This document shows, in pieces, positions 1 to 5,375 of a stretch of 5,375 bases of DNA. This DNA comes from Prevotella sp. (GTDB lineage: Bacteria; Bacteroidota; Bacteroidia; Bacteroidales; Bacteroidaceae). The first letter of the stretch is position 1. Each line of letters begins with the position of its first letter. The notes beneath the pieces are model-generated. The model worked only from the letters and a program-made list of their open reading frames with translations, ran no database searches and was not told where the DNA came from. Position numbers and translations under genes: made by a program. The stretch spans positions 1-5,375 of the forward strand of contig JAJPYV010000314.1 of assembly GCA_021204735.1 (NCBI GenBank), given 5' to 3'.

Positions 1-123
1 GTTCATTATCCTCTTGAACGCCGCAAGGAGCGTGTCCGTCATGTTGTTGGCCAGCCCCCACAACAAGAACAGTGTGCTCACAAGGATAAATGGTGCGTAG
101 TATTTCCTCTCAAGTGCTCGCAT
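1..123 (-). CDS. fucP: FucP-family MFS sugar:H+ symporter, N-terminal fragment
   Basis: Only the first 41 codons are present; the gene runs off the left edge. The product should be an inner-membrane major-facilitator permease importing L-fucose or a related sugar with a proton. Residues 1-9 are a short basic cytoplasmic start, and a hydrophobic first membrane helix begins about residue 10. The stretch LWGLANNMTD at 21-30 aligns with the first helix of E. coli FucP. N27 and D30 fall where FucP has Asn43 and Asp46, the latter known to matter for proton coupling. The ATG at 123-121 is chosen because an in-frame TAA lies four codons upstream, leaving no room for a longer ATG start. No Shine-Dalgarno is visible, as is usual in Bacteroidota. 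GC of the fragment is about 50% by hand count, above the neighbouring DUF2971 gene. The family is fairly sure, but the sugar is not: glucose, galactose or N-acetylglucosamine relatives share this helix, so the symbol is family-level. Confidence 0.8.
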   Translation of the reverse strand, partial: MRALERKYYAPFILVSTLFLLWGLANNMTDTLLAAFKRIMN

Positions 124-150
124 TGCTTCATTTAATTACCAGTGCATAAT

Positions 151-185
151 ATTCGTGGAAAAATATAATCTTTCCAAGTACGAAT
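151..185. repeat. Bulged inverted repeat between the DUF2971 and symporter genes
   Basis: On the plus strand the left arm ATTCGTGGAAA (151-161) pairs with TTTCCA (171-176) and then CGAAT (181-185). The loop is 9 nt (162-170) and one arm carries a 4-nt bulge (177-180), giving 11 base pairs in two blocks. It begins about 20 nt past the stop of the DUF2971 gene and ends 28 nt before the symporter start. It could be a weak terminator for the upstream cassette, but the T run lies in the loop and 3' arm and no U tract follows, so it is not a classic intrinsic terminator. It could equally be an operator or a 5'-leader hairpin for the symporter gene. The pairing is directly visible; the function is unknown. 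Confidence 0.4.
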
Positions 186-204
186 TTCTATACGTGAACA
201 CATT

Positions 205-1356
205 TTACGGAAGCTGCTTGCAAGTTAATTTCAAAAGATAACGAGAATCTGTTTCCATCTTATATAATTTTACTCCTTGACCTTTCACTGCCTCACGAAC
301 ATATTGGATACATCCCTCAGGACATTTAACTCCGAAATAAACAGCTTCCACACAACCTAGTGGCAAATGTAATCTTGTATACTCACATTTTGTTGACGGG
401 TCATAGTAAACTAAGCGAACTTCGTTCTCATATTCCCAAGTTTTGGCTTTTCCGAAAAACGCATCTATGAAACTCATTTTATCAACTGTTTGTTCGTCAT
501 CATATTTTATTCCTCTCCATCGTGATATAATCATATTTTCCTTATCATCTTTGGGAAAATCTTTGGGGAACTTATATTTTACACAAATGCCTTTATGACT
601 GTCGGCATAATGTGACCACATCAGCGTATTACAAACCTCAGAACCCCCATTCTTAGACACAGCATTATTAGAATTACCCTCAGATGGATGATCATAGCAG
701 ACAAAGCAGCGGATTCTAACCGAACGGCATGTTTCCTCCAATTGTTTCATACGGATTTCTTCGTCTTTTTCTTTCTTCATGTATTCAATCCAAGGAAACA
801 TAAGGCAATCCATCGGGTCATTAAAGTTAGCGGGGTCGGAGAGAGTCAAGACGTTATCCTTTAAATCTCCGATAAAATATTTGTCGCATTTTCGGAAGCA
901 ATATAAATTCCTGTCACTCCAATTTTCATTGTTCTTGGATTTCCCTGACAACATCAAGTAAAACAAGAATTTTTTTGAAGCCAAGGGATTAAATTCGGAT
1001 GCAATGATGCTAAAATTCGCGTAAATTAATGCACTATACCATTTACTATCCCTTTCAGAATCATTTCCATAAAGTTTGCAAAACTCGTTCATGCTGTTTT
1101 CCAATGGGCCCGCGATGTGCTTGATATAGTCCAAATTCTCCAAAGTTACACCTAATGTCCAACATACCGACATCATCGTTGTGATAACTTTTGAATGTGT
1201 TTCCTTTGGGAGATATGACCAATATAATCGGTACTTCTCAAGCCCTGCATATATCTGTGATAAATGTGGTTTTATGGGGAGATTAAGCAACTCGTTTATC
1301 TCATTCTCCATTTCACAAGTAATAGCTGACATATTCTCAATTTGTTCTTTTACCAT
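205..1356 (-). CDS. DUF2971 domain protein with helical N-terminal extension
   Basis: The product is a 383-residue protein with no signal peptide or membrane helix, so probably cytoplasmic. Residues about 150-375 show the ordered motifs of DUF2971: NLYCFRK (150-156), LSDPANFNDPMD (172-183), RCFVC (216-220), LMWSHYADSHKGICVKY (245-261), WEYENEVRLV (307-316) and VEAVYFGVKCP (336-346). The biochemical function of DUF2971 is not known to me; members recur in accessory and defence neighbourhoods. Residues 1-145 match no domain I recognise and look mostly alpha-helical, making the protein longer than a bare DUF2971 domain. There are 16 cysteines, with C-x3-C pairs at 153/157 and 345/349 and C-x2-C at 217/220. 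The ATG at 1356-1354 is used because an in-frame TGA lies ten codons upstream; M9 is an alternative start. The gene follows the TIR-STAND gene by 75 nt on the same strand, suggesting co-expression and a joint role. Sampled GC is about 32-40%. Confidence 0.85.
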   Translation of the reverse strand: MVKEQIENMSAITCEMENEINELLNLPIKPHLSQIYAGLEKYRLYWSYLPKETHSKVITTMMSVCWTLGVTLENLDYIKHIAGPLENSMNEFCKLYGNDSERDSKWYSALIYANFSIIASEFNPLASKKFLFYLMLSGKSKNNENWSDRNLYCFRKCDKYFIGDLKDNVLTLSDPANFNDPMDCLMFPWIEYMKKEKDEEIRMKQLEETCRSVRIRCFVCYDHPSEGNSNNAVSKNGGSEVCNTLMWSHYADSHKGICVKYKFPKDFPKDDKENMIISRWRGIKYDDEQTVDKMSFIDAFFGKAKTWEYENEVRLVYYDPSTKCEYTRLHLPLGCVEAVYFGVKCPEGCIQYVREAVKGQGVKLYKMETDSRYLLKLTCKQLP

Positions 1357-1431
1357 GTAGTCATAGGCTTGAAAGCCAAAGAATCAAATATGGAACCTTA
1401 TGATTAGTCTGACTGATGTGGTCGCGAATCG

Positions 1432-4400
1432 CTAACTCCAACTCGTGTAATGCTCCTCTTCGAAATTTTGGGCATCTTCTATCTTCTTCTCATAGGAGGC
1501 GGTCATCTTTGCAGCCCATTGACGGACAATTGCGTTTTTGTTGTTCAGCAAAGCCTCAACCGCACGTTTCTGACTGTAGAGTAAAGGCAAAACGGAACCG
1601 GTGATTGCAAAAGTCCCCAGATGCGCCTCAAGAGAATTCAGAACATATGGTTTGTCAGCGTATTTTTCCAAAATTTTAATCACCAAATCGGGGAATTTGC
1701 CATTACCATCCAGAGGAACCATTTCTATGAGTATGGCAGGAGCTTTTTCCGGATATCGTTCACACCACGCCATAAAACTTTCAGTATGGTCTTCCGTGAA
1801 CAATATTCCCGCTTCATTGTAGCTCCCTGTTTTAGAACCGAGGATATTGTGCAAACGGTAACCGCTGAATTCGTCATTTACCAAAGTATCAGATATGTCT
1901 TTCCAGACTTCGCTAAAATAATCTCTTACAAGCAATTGATAAAAATCATCAAGGCCGTAGCTACTATAGTGTGTGCTGTCGCTATCTAAGAATTTTATAA
2001 CCTTTTTATTCAACGTGCATGCCAATTCGGGATTGTGCTTTCTTTTCAACAAGAAATTTATGATATGCCAATATTGCTCGGACGGTTCGAGAAGGTCTTC
2101 GGATGCTGCATCTTTCAACACGACGTTTGTTATAACCTCAAAGGTTTCGGGCATACGGCTATAATTATCTCCGAAGGTTGTCATCATGGCCATATGCAAA
2201 ACTGTTTGGAATGAGCCCGGCAGCTTGGATATTTTCGAGAACAATTTTGCTATATCTGAATCGGAATGCTCTCCTATTGTGAGGAAGGACCAATATTGGA
2301 GAAAAATGTCCACCGGCACTTTCCCGCATTTAACCAAGCTGTACAAGCAGTCAAACTTTGGATTATCCGGCATTAACCCTCTGGCAGCCGTACACGAAAA
2401 TGCGATGTCATATTTTTCTTTCTTCAGCAATTCTGAAAATGCGAAATCGAATACAGTTGTATCAATGGTTTTCATGAAATCCACCAATACCGCATAGCCG
2501 TTGTATTGAAAATCCGGAATGGCATCGATGAAATTTTTTGTAACTATGAGTTGTTCCTCACTGTTTAAAGATTCTGCCAAAACCTTCCCGAAAGAATATG
2601 TCAGAAGGTTTTCCGATGTTAGAATCTTGTGCAGGATTTCTTTGTCGTATAACTTTTTGCTTGCAATTTCCTTTGCCAAATCAGAATAAAGATTCTCAAT
2701 TCTCTCGTTAACGGCATCCAAAGCCATCGTATTGAAATTCCATCTGCCTTCTTTGTTTATGTAGCAGTATCGGGATACAATGTCGGTCTTCATTAACTTC
2801 GTTATAACCCTGTCCACTCTGCCGTGTTGTTCTTTCGTTAATACAATGTTCGGATTGTTTTTGACAAGATATAGTGTATCCAACATTTTGTCCCAATTGC
2901 CGTTCTTGCGTTCAGAAACATCCTCTATTAACGGCAATATCAAATCACACAAACCGCAACGGCACAATATGCCGAAATTGTCTTCCAAGATTCCCAAACA
3001 CTGCCCCTCAAATGCGGAGTGTTGGCCTATCTCGTTTTTGACAAGTTCAATGCAACCGCTAAGGTATTCACGTATTTCCTCATACGTTTTAGGCTTATAG
3101 TAACTCAGGTTTTTGGTTCCTTGTCTCTCCGCGCCGCCCATCAAAAAGAAATCACCCGTACGCAGAGCCCGTGAGATTGCTTTGAGAACAATTTCTTTGT
3201 ACTCCTCCGTTGCCATCATTTGACGCAAGAAGTCCAGACGATCATTCAGAGGGGTTTCCGTAGCAGGGAGCATGACGGGGAAAAGCCCAATAAACTGTGA
3301 AGTGGCGTTATTCCCGTATTCTTCATTTTCAGCAATACCCAGCAACATCATCATCTTGGCAGCCTTGTTGAAACAACGTGAGTCGTAACATAGTTTGTCC
3401 AAGGTCCATACAATGTTACGCCGGCCTTCCGCAAGCTTTTTCAGTTCGCTGGTCGATTGCGTACCCAGCGCATAATACAATCCGCTCGCTACAGCCACAG
3501 GGTTCACTTCTGCAAAAGAGCGGAAGAGGCGTGAACCTAATTCTGTGTTAATCACTTCCGCATTCACAAAAGGGCTTTGGACATTCATAAATTCCGCAAC
3601 CATCATTTTGGCTTTCTCATCGAATGCCATATTCTGAAATTGCGTTAATAACGCACGTGACAAGGTTACAGAATATACAGAACCCTGTATTGAATGGACA
3701 ACAGCTTGCAGCCTTTCCGTAGTACATTCTTCAATCCATTCCGCTACAAGACGCAATGCTATGGGAATGGGCCGTATTCCTATCATTCTGCCTTTACACT
3801 CTATTATGCCTTTCTTTTTATATCGCAATATGATTTCGTCAAATTCATGTTCTAAAACTTGATTGCTACCATCAATTGACGTAATATCTTTATTAGTTGC
3901 AACAAAAGCAGTTTCGCCATGCAATTCCTTGGCAAAACCGATAAAATCAAACAGCGAAAGTGAGCGCAGAATTTTCCTTTCTCTACTGTTTTTGTCTACA
4001 CCTAGAAATTTTCCCATCAAAGCATCATCGTTTATTTGGCCGAGGGGTTCTCCGTGCTTCAGACCTTCACCCAATACCAGAGCAATTTTGGGTATTCCGT
4101 CTGCAAATTCTTTTAGTTTTTTCAAATCATAATTCTTTACATAGTCCTTGTACCCATCGAATATCTCATCCACAACTTTATCGAATTTCTTTCCCAACCT
4201 AAGAGGTTTTGAAACAGAATTGTCGGCTTCTCCATAATCATTGCATATAGTGATAATAGGATTTATGGCTCGTTTGGCCGTTTTATAGTCAGTTATCTTA
4301 TCATGCAGAATCTTGTCACAATTATCAAATATCAAAATTAGTTCCGGATAATTCTCAAAAATAAAAGGAAGTTTATTTTTAATTTCTTTTTCATCCACAT

Positions 4401-5205
4401 CTTGACAATCTACGTATGCGTATTTCCAATTATCCTCTTGCCCACGAAAACTCTCCAACACCAATCGCGTTTTACCTAATCCATATAACCCTAATATACG
4501 AAGATTATCTGTATTCTCTGTAATTTCTTTTTTGTAAGGTTCATAGCCGTCCCAATAAAAATCCCCAATAAAATCCGATAATTCAATTTGCTTTTTGTGT
4601 GTTATAAAAGGGTAAATGTCTTTATCGAGCATATATTGAGCTGATTTTACACAACCCTTTATTGCTTTAGTCAAATCCTTGACCAATTCTCTCTTAACAT
4701 TTTTTCTTTCAAATTGAGGGCATGAACTTAACTTGTACTCTATGGGATTCCTTCTTTGACGTAAATCTACCGGCATTTCTTTATCAGCATCATTTGGGCT
4801 ACCGTTTATCGTGTTAAGAACTTTTATTATTTGGGAGTCAAAATTTCTTCGACCACATGCAATTCCATGCTCATGCAAAACATTGGCATTCATTATTACC
4901 CTCTTCTTCTCATTACCATTTCTTTTACGCCGAAATCCGAAAAAACCTTTTTTTCTATCTGGCGCGAGGCCAACAAACGTCATATCAGCTACATAAATAT
5001 GACAGTTTTTTATTCGCTCTTCATTTATTTTGGTTATATCCGGAGAACCAGGCTCACCGGAAACTCCTTCTTGATATTCTATATTTACCTCTCCCAACTC
5101 ATTGTGTACTTTGGCTATCGCTTCTGTAATACATTCAGCCCAAAATTTTTTATTATACTTGACATCGGTTTCTGATTGCCATGAGAAAAATAAGCGTAAT
5201 TTCAT
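1432..5205 (-). CDS. TIR-like / STAND NTPase / helical-repeat NLR-like defence protein
   Basis: The product has 1257 residues and appears soluble. Residues 1-160 form a TIR-like domain: strand LRLFFSW (3-9), GSPDI (53-57), CHIYVADMT (68-76), NANVLHEHG (106-114) with E112 as the candidate catalytic Glu, and VDLRQRR (146-152). About 200-405 is a STAND/NB-ARC-like ATPase: Walker A GLYGLGKT (239-246), Walker B LILIFDNCD (289-297) and a GIP (GxP) motif at 370-372. Residues 408-492 resemble a winged helix. From about 495 to the end it is alpha-helical, a likely HEAT/TPR-type sensor, with ENEEYGNNATSQF (626-638) and TGSV (1202-1205) standing out. By analogy with Avs and bacterial NLR proteins, target binding would trigger ATP-dependent oligomerisation and TIR nucleotide hydrolysis that stops the infected cell; this is inference. 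The ATG at 5205 follows the SGNH stop by 12 nt without a Shine-Dalgarno, so read-through transcription is possible. A nucleoside-deoxyribosyltransferase-like role for the N-terminus is the main alternative. Domain calls are strong; the trigger is unknown. Confidence 0.88.
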   Translation of the reverse strand: MKLRLFFSWQSETDVKYNKKFWAECITEAIAKVHNELGEVNIEYQEGVSGEPGSPDITKINEERIKNCHIYVADMTFVGLAPDRKKGFFGFRRKRNGNEKKRVIMNANVLHEHGIACGRRNFDSQIIKVLNTINGSPNDADKEMPVDLRQRRNPIEYKLSSCPQFERKNVKRELVKDLTKAIKGCVKSAQYMLDKDIYPFITHKKQIELSDFIGDFYWDGYEPYKKEITENTDNLRILGLYGLGKTRLVLESFRGQEDNWKYAYVDCQDVDEKEIKNKLPFIFENYPELILIFDNCDKILHDKITDYKTAKRAINPIITICNDYGEADNSVSKPLRLGKKFDKVVDEIFDGYKDYVKNYDLKKLKEFADGIPKIALVLGEGLKHGEPLGQINDDALMGKFLGVDKNSRERKILRSLSLFDFIGFAKELHGETAFVATNKDITSIDGSNQVLEHEFDEIILRYKKKGIIECKGRMIGIRPIPIALRLVAEWIEECTTERLQAVVHSIQGSVYSVTLSRALLTQFQNMAFDEKAKMMVAEFMNVQSPFVNAEVINTELGSRLFRSFAEVNPVAVASGLYYALGTQSTSELKKLAEGRRNIVWTLDKLCYDSRCFNKAAKMMMLLGIAENEEYGNNATSQFIGLFPVMLPATETPLNDRLDFLRQMMATEEYKEIVLKAISRALRTGDFFLMGGAERQGTKNLSYYKPKTYEEIREYLSGCIELVKNEIGQHSAFEGQCLGILEDNFGILCRCGLCDLILPLIEDVSERKNGNWDKMLDTLYLVKNNPNIVLTKEQHGRVDRVITKLMKTDIVSRYCYINKEGRWNFNTMALDAVNERIENLYSDLAKEIASKKLYDKEILHKILTSENLLTYSFGKVLAESLNSEEQLIVTKNFIDAIPDFQYNGYAVLVDFMKTIDTTVFDFAFSELLKKEKYDIAFSCTAARGLMPDNPKFDCLYSLVKCGKVPVDIFLQYWSFLTIGEHSDSDIAKLFSKISKLPGSFQTVLHMAMMTTFGDNYSRMPETFEVITNVVLKDAASEDLLEPSEQYWHIINFLLKRKHNPELACTLNKKVIKFLDSDSTHYSSYGLDDFYQLLVRDYFSEVWKDISDTLVNDEFSGYRLHNILGSKTGSYNEAGILFTEDHTESFMAWCERYPEKAPAILIEMVPLDGNGKFPDLVIKILEKYADKPYVLNSLEAHLGTFAITGSVLPLLYSQKRAVEALLNNKNAIVRQWAAKMTASYEKKIEDAQNFEEEHYTSWS

Positions 5206-5217
5206 ATCATATAAATT

Positions 5218-5375
5218 TTAGATGGGGTATTTTTCGTTATAATGTACAACTTTCTGCAATCGCTTCGCGAATTTTCGGGTGTATATCGGCGCGCCGTTCT
5301 TGTTAAGGTGAACATTGTCATAGAACCACTCTTTGTGGTTTAGGAAATCAGGATTTTGAGAATCATCAAAACAAG
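5218..5375 (-). CDS. C-terminal fragment of an SGNH/GDSL-type hydrolase-like protein
   Basis: The last 51 codons and a TAA stop of a gene entering from the right edge are present. The fragment contains WFYDNVHLNKNGAPIYT, which fits the final SGNH-hydrolase block: an Asp three residues before a His (D19 and H22 of the visible part), then L-N-x-x-G-A, then a short amphipathic helix. In that superfamily the Asp and His complete the catalytic triad with an N-terminal Ser that lies outside the window. Members act as esterases or acyltransferases on carbohydrates and lipids, and in Bacteroidota many are lipoproteins or MBOAT partners. Which applies here cannot be seen. The reading frame is open to the edge and stops 12 nt before the next gene on the same strand, so it is probably co-transcribed with it. 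The family call rests on one motif and the fragment is short. Confidence 0.6.
   Translation of the reverse strand, partial: CFDDSQNPDFLNHKEWFYDNVHLNKNGAPIYTRKFAKRLQKVVHYNEKYPI

Noticed and set aside
160..167. Minus-strand TATATTTT as a -7 box for the symporter gene
   Set aside because: It lacks the final G and a correctly spaced -33 element, and it overlaps the inverted-repeat loop; too weak to annotate.
1366..1377. GGCTT-GA-AAGCC mini-palindrome just upstream of the DUF2971 start
   Set aside because: It has at most a 4-5 bp stem with a 2-4 nt loop and no T tract; a stem this short is expected by chance and is too weak to call a regulatory hairpin.
1385..1392. Minus-strand CATATTTG resembling the Bacteroides -7 promoter box (TAnnTTTG)
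   Set aside because: The first consensus base is wrong and no TTTG or TTG lies 19-21 nt upstream, so an independent promoter for the DUF2971 gene is not supported.
1416..1445. Possible intrinsic terminator after the large gene (TCGCGAATCGC-like symmetry)
   Set aside because: The symmetrical arms overlap with almost no loop and no T run follows; it cannot form a stable terminator hairpin.
1601..1989. Plus-strand open frames opposite the 3' end of the large gene (73 and 122 codons)
   Set aside because: They lie wholly antisense to a well-supported coding region, overlap each other in different frames, and show no recognisable domain; shadows.
2708..2896. Minus-strand 62-codon frame inside the large gene
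   Set aside because: It is out of frame within continuous coding sequence of the 1257-residue protein, with no start signal or domain.
4811..5175. Three overlapping plus-strand frames opposite the TIR-like domain, some rich in hydrophobic residues
   Set aside because: The hydrophobicity comes from the reverse complement of Lys/Asn/Glu-rich codons; the minus-strand frame has clear TIR motifs, so these are shadows and not membrane proteins.
5289..5296. GGCGCGCC eight-base palindrome in the SGNH fragment
   Set aside because: It encodes part of the conserved N-G-A-P stretch and occurs once; nothing suggests a role beyond coding.

Overview
The window looks like chromosomal DNA from a member of the Bacteroidota, probably order Bacteroidales. 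The evidence is threefold: the sugar-permease N-terminus has the first-helix sequence typical of Bacteroidales FucP-like symporters, start codons lack Shine-Dalgarno sequences and sit in A/T-rich leaders, and coding density is high. All four genes supported here lie on the minus strand, so transcription runs from the right edge to the left edge. Every other open frame I looked at lies on the opposite strand of, or out of frame within, the two large genes, and I treat these as shadows.

Layout in the direction of transcription. (1) 5375-5218: the last 51 codons of a gene ending in an SGNH/GDSL-hydrolase block with its Asp-x-x-His pair. (2) 5205-1432: a 1257-residue protein starting only 12 nt after that stop. 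It joins an N-terminal TIR-like domain, a STAND/NB-ARC-like P-loop NTPase, a winged-helix-like segment and about 760 residues of alpha-helical C-terminal region. This is the effector, switch and sensor plan of NLR-like anti-phage proteins. (3) 1356-205: a 383-residue protein with a C-terminal DUF2971 domain and a helical N-terminal extension. (4) 123-1: the first 41 codons of a FucP-family major-facilitator sugar:proton symporter.

Genes 2 and 3 (gap 75 nt) read as an accessory cassette, most plausibly an abortive-infection or anti-phage module, set between two ordinary metabolic genes. The proposed mechanism is inference from domain architecture: the helical C-terminus senses an invader, the STAND ATPase switches and oligomerises, and the TIR-like domain acts on NAD+ or a related nucleotide. 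The DUF2971 protein would be a partner, second effector or regulator of unknown activity. I do not recognise this exact pair as a named system, but I cannot search databases to rule one out.

Intergenic DNA is short: 12, 75 and 81 nt. Its one notable structure is a bulged inverted repeat at 151-185 between the DUF2971 gene and the symporter gene. I see no RNA gene, insertion sequence, CRISPR array, tRNA, attachment site or convincing target-site duplication.
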